NCBI GenBank assembly: GCA_028686345.1
Contig: JAQUCE010000017.1
Span: 1-61,492 of the forward strand
DNA: 61,492 nucleotides
DNA from: Kiritimatiellia bacterium
GTDB lineage: Bacteria; Verrucomicrobiota; Kiritimatiellia; RFP12; UBA1067
Direction: 5' to 3'
The position numbers were made by a program, and so were the translations under genes. Under the pieces are notes generated by a model. The model searched no databases. It worked only from the letters and a program-made list of their open reading frames with translations, and had not been told where the DNA came from. Below, one piece after another: positions 53,362 through 61,447 of the stretch; within the stretch, counting starts at the first letter, position 1; every line of letters begins with the position of its first letter.

Positions 53362-54609
53362 TTACCTCACCACAGTGGTTCCAACCCCCACATTCACATC
53401 GCCGCCTTTTTTATCACCGATCGAAACATCGCGCCATGCAGCGGTGTCAAAGTTCACCTTAACGCCCTTGCGCATGACAGCCTCGGCATAGGTGAAGGCC
53501 ACCAGGGAACGGAAGCCCTCCATGGACTGATAACGGTTGATTCCAGCATCGGAGAGCTCCAGTCCAACGCTGAAATTAGCCCCCTCCTGGATATTGACGG
53601 TCTTCTGCCAGGGGGTCATCCACTGCCGCGTGATGCGCAGCTGATGCAGACCAGGTGTGGCCTGAAATGTCCCTGGTGACGAGCCCAGCGTAGCTCCATC
53701 CAGCTCAACCGTTACACCGCCAACCACGTGGCGCATCTCATCCAGCAGTTCATTCGGAGCCCGCACGCCGCTCTCCAGCCCCTTGATCAACTCATCAACA
53801 GTTGTCGAAACCGAGAACGAGACCATGTTCTCCAGCGTCGCGTCCGCCCTGCGCCAAGTCGGAGCTTTGGCGGCAATCTCCTCGCCGGTCTGCGTTGACC
53901 ACTGGTCAATCAGGTCATTGTAATAGTTCATCGGGTCGTCCGCGGCAGCGGCATCACCCGGCACCGGCAGCTTCTGCGACCAGCTGGAGCCATAAACCGA
54001 AGAGCCCTGCACAGCCTCATTGACCTTGGTCGTCATGTTGAGCGTGAAGATGGTAACCGGTTTGCCGCCGGCAGTTCGCTGTGCAGTGCTTGCCCGGATA
54101 ATGTTAACCAGCATGATATAGTCGCATCCCAGCATCTGCGCCACGCGCACCGTGGAACCGCCGGTAAACACACCGTCAACCAGACCTGCGCGCTCCTCGG
54201 CGGTGGTGACTTTAAAGCGGTTGAAGCCGCCCGCGATCTCGGCCTGATCCATGATAATCATGCCAGCCCCGGCCAGCTCGGCGCCGATACGGTCGCGCAC
54301 ACCATCCACCTCGTCATCCATGCCCGGCACACGGGTCTGGTTCTTGACAAAGATCGCCACCTTAGGGTTAGCTGGCGGCGCGGGCCGCGGTGCCAGCACC
54401 GCGCGCTTGACAACATCCGCCTCGACTGAGACAACATCCATACCCGGGTTGGCCGCCTGGATCTTTCGCTTAAAGTCCTGCAGCTCCTGGGAGGCGCTTG
54501 CATCCAGTTTGCCGGTCTCGGAGACCACCTGCTGGGCACTCCCATTAAAAACCAGTGCGCTGTACAGCATTAAAGCTGTCACTATTTTTATCACTTTTTT
54601 ATTGCTCAT
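53362..54609 (-). CDS. Exported protein with CsgG-like and PEGA-like parts
   Basis: 415 residues with a signal peptide (VTALMLYSALVFNGSAQ). Residues about 75-240 resemble the CsgG/LpoB-like fold: VAIFVKNQTRVPGMDDEVDGVRDRIGAELAGAGMIIMDQAEI, ADRAQMLGCDYIMLVNIIRA-like, and TLNMTTKVNEAVQGSSVYGSSW. Residues about 290-350 look like a PEGA domain (VGGVTVELDGATLGSSPGTFQATPGLHQLRITR). No lipobox is seen, so it may be periplasmic. It lies in the run of envelope genes with COG3014, YcfL and LpoB types, which suggests one surface or cell-wall complex. Exact family unknown. Confidence 0.72.
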   Translation of the reverse strand: MSNKKVIKIVTALMLYSALVFNGSAQQVVSETGKLDASASQELQDFKRKIQAANPGMDVVSVEADVVKRAVLAPRPAPPANPKVAIFVKNQTRVPGMDDEVDGVRDRIGAELAGAGMIIMDQAEIAGGFNRFKVTTAEERAGLVDGVFTGGSTVRVAQMLGCDYIMLVNIIRASTAQRTAGGKPVTIFTLNMTTKVNEAVQGSSVYGSSWSQKLPVPGDAAAADDPMNYYNDLIDQWSTQTGEEIAAKAPTWRRADATLENMVSFSVSTTVDELIKGLESGVRAPNELLDEMRHVVGGVTVELDGATLGSSPGTFQATPGLHQLRITRQWMTPWQKTVNIQEGANFSVGLELSDAGINRYQSMEGFRSLVAFTYAEAVMRKGVKVNFDTAAWRDVSIGDKKGGDVNVGVGTTVVR

Positions 54610-54656
54610 AGTTTTCCCCTTGCTTGATTTGACTCACTACCCGCGTCCGCCATGCA

Positions 54657-55154
54657 TCAAAAATAGCCGTTGATAATCGGGAAGAACGGCAGGTCATTAT
54701 CCTTGATCACATTGACAACCCCGATCTGAACTCCATAGGCGGTGTTACAGATATTAACAACCCCGATCTGTAAACCATCCAAATGATTGGCATGGTTCAA
54801 AAAGCCGATCTGCAGTCCGCCATACTCCCCTTGAACATGGTTGGCCAATACGTTGATCATCAGGCCGGTACCATTTCCGCCAATCGCTGTCACTGCGCCC
54901 ATATGTAATCCCTCTGCATTGCCTGTGCAGTAACTGAAAAGCCCGATATCCAGCCCCATAAAATCATGGCAGCGGCCATATGGCAGGTTGAGTTTCAAAC
55001 CACCCACATAGAAATCAGCGGGCGGCACCTGAATCGGGTCAACAAAACTCAGCATAAACGGAGAGTAACCAGCGTTATCCTGCGCCTCCACACCATGAAC
55101 CAAGCCCACTGACAAGAGTGTTCCCAGAACCAACGCATACAAACTTTTATTCAT
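54657..55154 (-). CDS. LA_2272-like surface repeat protein
   Basis: 165 residues starting at 55154 with a signal peptide (LVLGTLLSVGLVHGVEA). The mature part has repeated GLQIG-type strands: VGGLKLNLPYG, MGLDIGLFSYC, GLHMGAVTAIGG, GGLQIGFLNHANHLDGLQIGVVNICN, YGVQIGVVNVI. This spacing is typical of the LA_2272 surface repeat family described first in Leptospira, thought to form an outer-membrane beta structure. It is the first gene of the envelope run on this strand and is 47 bases ahead of the CsgG/PEGA-like gene. Confidence 0.78.
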   Translation of the reverse strand: MNKSLYALVLGTLLSVGLVHGVEAQDNAGYSPFMLSFVDPIQVPPADFYVGGLKLNLPYGRCHDFMGLDIGLFSYCTGNAEGLHMGAVTAIGGNGTGLMINVLANHVQGEYGGLQIGFLNHANHLDGLQIGVVNICNTAYGVQIGVVNVIKDNDLPFFPIINGYF

Positions 55155-55501
55155 AGCAGCCAACCTTTCTTTGTTACATTAATCAAAACAGTGTTAAAAG
55201 CCCTTTGTTGTTAGTAAGAATAACAAAAACTTTACTCATTGAACAACCAATTAATTTGTTAATTCAAAGTAAACGCGCTTTTCACCTCTGCCGCCAAAAC
55301 CAACTATCACTCAGTGACAGCACAGGATATACGAAGGGCTGGAAGGTGTCAAGCGCTTTTTTGAAGAATGGGAGATGGGAGTAATAGGATTGACGAGAAG
55401 TATGTTTACCGTAGACTGCAAACCGTAGACTGTAGACTGTTTTAGACTGCTCAGCCTTTTGCTACAAGCTTGCGGCAAGCGCACCCAAGTTTGTCGACCA
55501 T
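55155..55501. other. Spacer with short GTAGACTG repeats
   Basis: No gene is recognised. Near 55401-55450 the motif GTAGACTG occurs several times in close spacing (GTAGACTGCAAACCGTAGAC, then another copy and a TTTAGACTG variant). A related TTTACAGTCTACAG stands before ugd at about 29672. Upstream 150 bases are AT-rich and probably contain the promoter of the LA_2272-like gene. Confidence 0.5.
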
Positions 55502-57037
55502 TCATTTCATGGGCTCCGCCCGCTCCAGCTCCTGAATGGCTGGCAGCAGCTCCTGGTAGGTCACGGCGTAAGCAGGATCAGGCTCGCACACCTCGCCAAT
55601 TGGAGTAAATTGGGCGGTCAGGCTTTCCAACGAAACCCCGTCGCAGTGCGCCGCGATCATTGCGCCGCCCAGAGCGGCGGAGTCGGCCACAGCAATGCTC
55701 TCCACCCGCGCCTGGAAAACATTCGCCAGGGTCTGGCGGATACCAGGGCTGCGCGAGGCCCCGCCAGTCACGCGGATGGTGTCGAAGCTGCCTATCCAGA
55801 GCGCATGGCTGCGCAGCGCCAGGGCCTGCGCCTCCACCACCGCGCGCACCTGCACAGACGGTGCCGCGGTGTTGAAATCAAAGTTGGCGCGCACCCCTGG
55901 CCGCAGCACCGGCGGCGTAATCTCAGCCTCAAACCAAGGCAGTGCCAGCTGCCCGCCATTGCCAGGCAAAGTCCGCGCAAACGCCTCCTGATCAAAGAAC
56001 GCCCAGCCAACCCCAGCCTCTCGCCGCACCCTGTCGCGCGCCAGTGATCCATTCTTAAAGCAGGCCAGACTCATAAAACCGCCAGCCGGATTTCCGAACA
56101 CGTGGCCATACCCGTCCGGATCAGTGCTGAACTTATCCAAGGCGGCGAAAAAGGTGTCGCTGGTCCCCAGACTCACCACCGCCATGCCGCTGCGCCAGGC
56201 GCCGGTGCCAACCAGACTGGCCGGGTTGTCGCCGGTCCAGACCGCGACCGGAATGCCCGCTTTCAAGCCATACTTCGTAAAGTAGGGACTCAGCCCCCCT
56301 GCCACACCAGCTCCCACAACCGCCAACTTGGCCGCCAGACCGGGCGCAATAAACTCCGCAATCTCCGGATCCCAATCCATGGTGCGCAGATTGAGCAGAT
56401 TCATGCCCGCCCCATCACCGGAATCAATCGGCGCATCCTCGCCGATCAACACAGAGCAGAGAAAGGAGCTCACCAGATGGATCCGGGCGGTCTGCTCATA
56501 GAGCTCGGGACGCTGCTTGTGGAATTTTCGGATCTGCGGCCCGGTGAAACGCTCAATCGCCGGTGAGCCAGTGTCCTCCTGCAGGCGTTTGCCGAATTGT
56601 TTATCCAGCTCGCGGCACTCAGCCGTGGTTGAACTATCCATCCAGATGGGCGAGGTTGGACGCGCCAGAGTGCTTCGCAGTTGAACCGACAATGGACGCG
56701 ACTGATCCAGCGTCGCAAGCGTTCTCGCAAAGCGCTGGTTCAGATAGACCGAGCCATGCTGCTGCCCAGCCCCGCCAATCGCGGCAATCAACCCCAAGTC
56801 AAAACCCGAGGCCTGCAAACGCTCCAGCATCAGCTCCAAAGCGGCCACCCACAGCATGGGATCCGAGTGCTTGATCAGCGGATCATTAATGTGCAATACC
56901 CCGTCCGGGCAGTTAAACTGCGGCAGGTCGGTTGAGAAATTCACGGCTGCCTGCGCCGCGATCTTTCCCGCATCACACTCGATCACCAACCCCTTCAGAC
57001 TCTGCGTGCTGCTGTCGATTCCCAGATAGTATGACAT
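55502..57037 (-). CDS. xylB: FGGY carbohydrate kinase, xylulokinase (eukaryotic-type)
   Basis: 511 residues in the FGGY fold. The N-terminal ATPase motif is YLGIDSSTQSLKGLVIE. IAAIGGAGQQHGSVYL corresponds to the substrate loop and resembles the animal/plant xylulokinase signature (GQQHGS) more than the bacterial one (GQMHG). Later motifs are IWMDSST, GDGAGMNLLNL, VWTGDNPASLVGTG, VSLGTSD and IRVTGGASRSPGIRQTLANVF. It phosphorylates D-xylulose with ATP for entry into the pentose phosphate pathway. There is no xylose isomerase or transporter beside it, so it stands alone. Sugar specificity remains an inference. Confidence 0.9.
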   Translation of the reverse strand: MSYYLGIDSSTQSLKGLVIECDAGKIAAQAAVNFSTDLPQFNCPDGVLHINDPLIKHSDPMLWVAALELMLERLQASGFDLGLIAAIGGAGQQHGSVYLNQRFARTLATLDQSRPLSVQLRSTLARPTSPIWMDSSTTAECRELDKQFGKRLQEDTGSPAIERFTGPQIRKFHKQRPELYEQTARIHLVSSFLCSVLIGEDAPIDSGDGAGMNLLNLRTMDWDPEIAEFIAPGLAAKLAVVGAGVAGGLSPYFTKYGLKAGIPVAVWTGDNPASLVGTGAWRSGMAVVSLGTSDTFFAALDKFSTDPDGYGHVFGNPAGGFMSLACFKNGSLARDRVRREAGVGWAFFDQEAFARTLPGNGGQLALPWFEAEITPPVLRPGVRANFDFNTAAPSVQVRAVVEAQALALRSHALWIGSFDTIRVTGGASRSPGIRQTLANVFQARVESIAVADSAALGGAMIAAHCDGVSLESLTAQFTPIGEVCEPDPAYAVTYQELLPAIQELERAEPMK

Positions 57038-57270
57038 TGTAATAACCCTTTTTTGAAAGTACGCACTTAAAACCCAAACATGAATGCTCTATTATGCGGC
57101 AGCGTTGTGAAAAAATCAAGATGACACTGCGCACCAACAACATCTTTAATGAGGAGCAGAATATTTGTCCTGCACTCCTGGTAAACGACTAGATCCGCGC
57201 TCGGCGCGCAGTGGAGAAGTGCGCGAGTGCGTTAGTGCTCGAATGTGCGAGTAAAGTATTGCCCAAAATC

Positions 57271-57400
57271 AGTGCCTGTCCCTAAAAAATCCCTAAAAAA
57301 CCCGAAAATCAGTGCCTGTCCCTAAGAAAACCAAATAACACGTACGTCTCTGGAGGGAAATCAGTGCCTGTCCCTAAGGGAAATCAGTGCCTGTCCCTAA
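57271..57400 (-). repeat. Inverted cluster of the AGGGACAGGCACT repeat
   Basis: AGTGCCTGTCCCTAA occurs exactly at 57271-57285, 57311-57325, 57363-57377 and 57386-57400. It is the reverse complement of the repeat flanking the RAYT gene 12 kb away. TCCCTAAAAAA and CCCTAAGAAAAC fragments lie between the copies. Confidence 0.92.
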
Positions 57401-57416
57401 GAAAACCCTAAGAAAA

Positions 57417-57487
57417 CCCTGGGTGCGCCGACGTCCCCGTCGGCATCGCTGAGAACAAGGCCGACGAGGACATCGGCGCTCCCAGGG
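57417..57487. repeat. Imperfect palindrome with 28-bp arms
   Basis: Arms 57417-57444 and 57460-57487 are reverse complements with three mismatches and a 15-base loop. Both contain GCGCCGA(C/T)GTCC(C/T)CGTCGGC-type sequence. Similar GCGCCGACGTCCCCGTCGGC palindromes are familiar from PVC genomes, but I cannot confirm relatives here. Confidence 0.85.
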
Positions 57488-57594
57488 ACAACCAACACCG
57501 CGATTGCCAATAGAATAACCGTAAATGGCCTTTTCCTTGGTTTAAGCGGAAGCAAGCGCGGCAACTCTCATTATGGCTGTGCTCTATTCGGAAG

Positions 57595-57619
57595 ACACGC
57601 TGAAGCGTGAACTACATAC
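57595..57619. repeat. Single arm of the ACACGCTAAAGCGTGAAC palindrome family
   Basis: Matches 22072-22096 with one mismatch (CTGAAG for CTAAAG), which lies in the loop of the internal CACGCT...AGCGTG hairpin. Confidence 0.8.
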
Positions 57620-57701
57620 CGCCTTCAGGTTGGTTTACGATTTTGCAACAGGCTCGTGAAAAGCACGTCCTAGGGTGTAGAGTTCAGATCACTGAACATA
57701 G

Positions 57702-57735
57702 GGGGTCAAAATGGTTGCACTTTAATTTTTGAAAC
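57702..57735. repeat. 34-base exact inverted copy of 31179-31212
   Basis: GGGGTCAAAATGGTTGCAC followed by TTTAATTTTTGAAAC is the exact reverse complement of the segment upstream of the DUF2341/LamG gene. Confidence 0.85.
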
Positions 57736-57981
57736 AACAAGGAACCTAGCGCAGCATAGCCGCAACCAATTTTTGACAGGATAACAGGATTAACTTGATA
57801 AACTATCTCTCACAGAGTCGCTAAGGGCACAGAGAGCAAAAGTGTATACTCTGAGAACTCTGTGCCTTCCCCGTCAGGGCGTAGTTCCGCTTGCGGGACG
57901 AAGCCTGATGTGAGAGATACAAAACGTGCATAAAAAACAAGAATATGAACGTGGCAGCCGCGTAGCGACTGCCCTCCTCCA

Positions 57982-58257
57982 TCAGCACTGCGTGATCAAG
58001 TTGCGCTCCGCAAGATAGGCGAGAAAGCGATTGATTTCAGCGGCCGCAATTTCGCGCTCAACCTCATATTCAGCGAGCATGGCGGTCAACAGCCCAGCCT
58101 TGGTTTGCGGCTCTTCCAGCTGCTCCCAGAACCAGAGACCCGTGCTGTTGAGATTGAACATTCTGGACTCGCCGATATCCAGCACAATCAAAAAGTGCTC
58201 CCCTGCCATGTTACGCAGAGTGACGTTTTCTGCACGAGTATAGTGCGTATTACCCAT
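57982..58257 (-). CDS. PqqD-family (RRE-like) small protein
   Basis: 91 residues. The PqqD/RRE winged-helix pattern is visible: a beta hairpin GEHFLIVLDIGESRMFNLNSTGLWFWEQLEEP (hallmark of a phenolic/valine edge followed by N-x-T/S-x-x-x-W), then helices (AGLLTAMLAEYEVEREIAAAEINRFLAYLAERNLI). PqqD-like domains bind leader peptides for ribosomal peptide modification; free-standing PqqD-family proteins also occur with transporters and coagulation-like systems. No radical SAM enzyme, peptide precursor or transporter is adjacent. The only neighbour in the same direction is the C25-type peptidase, 145 bases upstream. Confidence 0.83.
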   Translation of the reverse strand: MGNTHYTRAENVTLRNMAGEHFLIVLDIGESRMFNLNSTGLWFWEQLEEPQTKAGLLTAMLAEYEVEREIAAAEINRFLAYLAERNLITQC

Positions 58258-58402
58258 CTTTTTCCTTTTTAGTTGTTTTCGTATGTTTTTTTAGCGTAAC
58301 CTTTAATCGTAATCCGCTATCGTCGCCGCCATCGTAAACCGATGTTGCCTACAAACCAACTGGCACGTTCCTTCCAGCCTGCGCAACCCTGCCGCTGGCT
58401 GA

Positions 58403-60808
58403 CTATTGAGCACCGCGCAACATTAAAACCGAACCATATTTCACTCGCCAAATTGGCATGGAGGGGTCGCCCAGTAGCACCATGTGCTTGATGTTGGCTA
58501 GACCCGCAGCGCCAAGCTGGTTCAGCGCTGCCAGATAGGCATCGCCTATTGTGCGGGCACCATAGAGATTAACTTCATTCGCGAAAAGATTTGAAAGCTC
58601 TGTGGCTTCACCGAAACTCATATATCCGGCCGCGCTGATGGAGGAGCAAAAGGCAGAGGAGGGATTCTTGGCAGCCGCCTCCAGCAGGCAGACTCGCTCA
58701 CAAAAAACAACGTCCAGCGCAGTATAGCGCCCCATCCGACATCCCATCGCCATTGCAAACGGCGCATACTCCCAATTTGAAAAAAATAAATTTTTGGCTT
58801 TGGCAACGGCGCTTTGTTTTGGATCAACGCTCACATTAAAAACATGATTATATGGTGAGCTGGAATTACCCATGACCTCATCACCGGAGTGGCCGACAAA
58901 GTAAACCATATCTATCCCATCCTGCAAATCGTAATAAACGCCGGTTTCCTCAAAGTCATTCTTCCAAACAAAACTGTATCCATCTTTTGCTTCCGCATGG
59001 TAGTGTTTTGCACCCCATCCACTACTAGCATATTTTCCGGCAAGGCCATTGCAATAAGAGTCAAAATCGTAATAACCCAGGTCGCCAGGATTCTTGTTCC
59101 AATCCGAGACAATCACGGCTTGATTCCAATTATGCGGGGTATCGTGAACAATGGTTTTGCCAACCATATTCGAGAGTTCAAGGGCATCGGTGGCCAAGAA
59201 TCTTCCCACTGCAACATCCGGCACATTGTTGCCATCCGCATCGCCCAGCAGCATATCATTTGGCAGCAGGAACTGGTTATGTGCATTGTTGACATACTCG
59301 CGTTGATAGATCTGCAGGAGCGGAAAGAGCGCGGGAAAGCCTTTTTTATTGTTCCTGAAAACTGTGTCGGGGATAAAGACCTCCAGTTGATAATCAGTGG
59401 AAGCGTAACCGGCAAAGAGCAGGTGGCGCAGCGGTTTAGCGCTGCCTGAGTTCAGCCCTGCAGCGACAAAACGTTGAAAGGCATGCGGCGAAACCAGCCC
59501 GTGTGAAAAGGCATTATAAATATCCTCAGCGTCAACCACCCGCACGGTGAGCCGCTGCCGTCGGCGCAAGGCGACCAAAGGTTCCAGGGCCTGCTCAAAT
59601 CCGCTCACCCAACGACGTGGCGGCGTGACAATCACCAACTCCGGGATCTCTCCTGCTGCACTCCAGTTGACATCGCTAAAGCCAGTCACTGAGGGCTGAA
59701 AGCAACTCTCAGGTTCAAAGACTGCATAGCGGTTGGCGGCACTGCCGCAGGCAAAGGTTGCGCTCCAGCCGTTACTGCAGGCAGTTGCCGCCACATCAAA
59801 CACCACGGCGGCCAACGGATCGGTCACATCCCAAATCCGCGCCGCGCCGGGAGTTCCGCCCCCGCTCACAGCGATATTGCCATAATCCCCGCCTGAGCAG
59901 AGCAGGGGCTTACCCAGCACCTGATAAGCACAGGGATACTCCACCTCAACATCCAGCAACAAAAAATGTTGCGTAGGGGTGAGGTTTGTGATCCGCACCT
60001 GAGGCAGGTCGTTAGTGACCGCAGCCAACTCTGCGGTATACGGAAAGCGCACCAGTTGCTCCCCGCTCCAGAAATTGGTTCCACAGGAGATATTATTCAC
60101 AAAAGTTTCAAAACGATGCGTGTCGCCCGCCTTGTTGTAATCGCCATAGGAGATGGCATGCACAGCCAGATGGAGATTGGTCGCAGCAGAGCTTTGATAC
60201 CCCGGCAAAGAGGCGGTGAAGAGGCATGAGGCGCGGTTGCAATTTCCGATGCCGAGTGACATGCCGAAAATCGGCGCATTGGTAATCGAGGCGTTGGATG
60301 AGCGGCGGTCGTTATAGGCGGTCACATCCAGAAAATCGCCGCGATGTCGGGTGCCCGCCATGAACCAGCGGTTGGTGCCGCCGCTGACTGGTGGCGCGGG
60401 GCTGGAGACCATGATCTTGCCCGCACCCTGGCGCAGGAAGTAGACATTTTCCGGGGCATAGAGCTCGCGGGTTCGCTCGCCGGGAAAGTAGAGCGCTGTG
60501 CCATCTGAGCTCCAGGCAACCGAGTTCGTGCCGCAGGTCAAGTGGAACTCGCCTGCCGCCAAACTGGCCAGCACGCTGTTGGTGGTTATTCCGAATGCCC
60601 TGGCAATATCAGCTGCGCTAACGCGGTAAACTCCGTCATGCAGCACGCCGAGCCGCAGATAATTGGCGGGCTGATCGCCCTCCCAGAGTGCCACGCGCGC
60701 GCTATTACCAAGCCAGTGCTGATTGTTCCACCCATAAAGCAGGGAGGCGCACATAGTAAAACAGGCGGTTAGAATCGACAAGTATGGATGTAACTTCATT
60801 CTCATCAT
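58403..60808 (-). CDS. Gingipain-like (C25 family) cysteine peptidase, exported
   Basis: 801 residues with a signal peptide (residues about 1-26; ATG codons at 60808, 60805 and 60799 are all possible). The N-terminal 350 residues are beta-rich (YLRLGVLHDGVYRVSAADIARAFGI, TNRWFMAGTRHRGDFLDVTAY). Residues about 400-760 form a caspase-like C25 domain: RHLLFAGYAS, PNDMLLGDADGNNVPDVAVGRFLA, then VYFVGHSGDEVMG with His640 and AMAMGCRMGRYT with Cys690. The probable catalytic dyad is thus retained. C-terminal GDPSMPIW is also typical. There is no T9SS sorting domain as in Porphyromonas gingipains; it ends in a short tail. It is likely an exported endopeptidase that may process other exported proteins. 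It is followed by the PqqD-like gene. Confidence 0.83.
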   Translation of the reverse strand: MMRMKLHPYLSILTACFTMCASLLYGWNNQHWLGNSARVALWEGDQPANYLRLGVLHDGVYRVSAADIARAFGITTNSVLASLAAGEFHLTCGTNSVAWSSDGTALYFPGERTRELYAPENVYFLRQGAGKIMVSSPAPPVSGGTNRWFMAGTRHRGDFLDVTAYNDRRSSNASITNAPIFGMSLGIGNCNRASCLFTASLPGYQSSAATNLHLAVHAISYGDYNKAGDTHRFETFVNNISCGTNFWSGEQLVRFPYTAELAAVTNDLPQVRITNLTPTQHFLLLDVEVEYPCAYQVLGKPLLCSGGDYGNIAVSGGGTPGAARIWDVTDPLAAVVFDVAATACSNGWSATFACGSAANRYAVFEPESCFQPSVTGFSDVNWSAAGEIPELVIVTPPRRWVSGFEQALEPLVALRRRQRLTVRVVDAEDIYNAFSHGLVSPHAFQRFVAAGLNSGSAKPLRHLLFAGYASTDYQLEVFIPDTVFRNNKKGFPALFPLLQIYQREYVNNAHNQFLLPNDMLLGDADGNNVPDVAVGRFLATDALELSNMVGKTIVHDTPHNWNQAVIVSDWNKNPGDLGYYDFDSYCNGLAGKYASSGWGAKHYHAEAKDGYSFVWKNDFEETGVYYDLQDGIDMVYFVGHSGDEVMGNSSSPYNHVFNVSVDPKQSAVAKAKNLFFSNWEYAPFAMAMGCRMGRYTALDVVFCERVCLLEAAAKNPSSAFCSSISAAGYMSFGEATELSNLFANEVNLYGARTIGDAYLAALNQLGAAGLANIKHMVLLGDPSMPIWRVKYGSVLMLRGAQ

Positions 60809-61244
60809 TGTACACCAAACAAAAGGTTATGCGCAAACGGCAAATAGCCGCGCCAATTTTTGAACCTGAAAATCGTCATCCGCTATCATCGCACATCATT
60901 GTCAACGGATGTCACTGGCAGGGTGACTACTACACATGCGCTGGAATGCGGAATGCACGGGTTATCGTTCGGTGTAGTAGCCGCTCTGCGAGCGGCATTG
61001 CATGTAATGCCTGCGCAGGTTTTGAGATTCGCGCTCGGAGTTTGTCCACTATGCGGGCGGCATTCGAGCCGCCAGGTTGCGCGGTATAGTCAGCCGCATA
61101 GCGACTGACTTCCTTCCGCGCTTACTCCATTTGACAAAACGCGGAGTAGGAAGTCGTCCGCATAGCGGGCGACTTCCTTGTTTCGAACCTTGTCCCACAC
61201 CTTGTTAAACCAGGCTAAGTGCGCGACAAAACTGGCCTGTTGCT

Positions 61245-61274
61245 CGGAGTCGGAGTCGGAGTCGGAGTCGGAGT
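61245..61274. repeat. Five tandem CGGAGT hexamers
   Basis: Five exact copies are followed by the variant CGGTAT. Hexamer length and position outside a gene suggest replication slippage. Confidence 0.9.
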
Positions 61275-61383
61275 CGGTATCGAAAAGCGCATAGTCTCGA
61301 CCACGATGCCGGCTACCAATTGCTGGTCACCACCTATTGACAGTGAAACCGACCTTCATGCAGAATATGCCGCTTCCGGGTAG

Positions 61384-61447
61384 AGCCCCCGGTTACCCGA
61401 GGGGCACCCCCACAGACCCGGACGAGCGCAATTAACGCATCCGGTTC
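61384..61447 (-). mobile_element. Possible 3' end (domains V-VI) of a group II intron
   Basis: On the minus strand, 61447-61414 is exactly 34 nt and begins GAACCGGATGCG. It folds into a hairpin whose lower stem (GAACCGGA with TCCGGGTC) is nearly complete except for one A-G pair. This length and layout recall group II intron domain V. It is followed at 61405-61385 by a second hairpin (GCCCC/GGGGC with CGG-GTAA-CCG), which would correspond to domain VI, ending near CTCTAC. The intron body and its reverse transcriptase would lie beyond the right edge. Similar stretches are familiar near LtrA-type genes, but I identified this by memory and structure only; the catalytic AGC triad is not plainly visible. 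Confidence 0.35.

Larger units (their letters stand above)
57038..57981. other. 944-base gene-free stretch of dispersed repeats
   Basis: No gene is supported. It contains four inverted copies of the RAYT-associated repeat (57271-57400), an imperfect long palindrome (57417-57487), one inner-arm copy of the 22 kb element (57595-57619), and an AACAGGCTCGTGAAAAG segment near 57645 similar to 16856. It also holds a 34-base reverse-complement copy of 31179-31212 (57702-57735) and a GCGTAGCGACTG hairpin near 57960. This is the densest repeat landing zone in the window. Confidence 0.75.
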
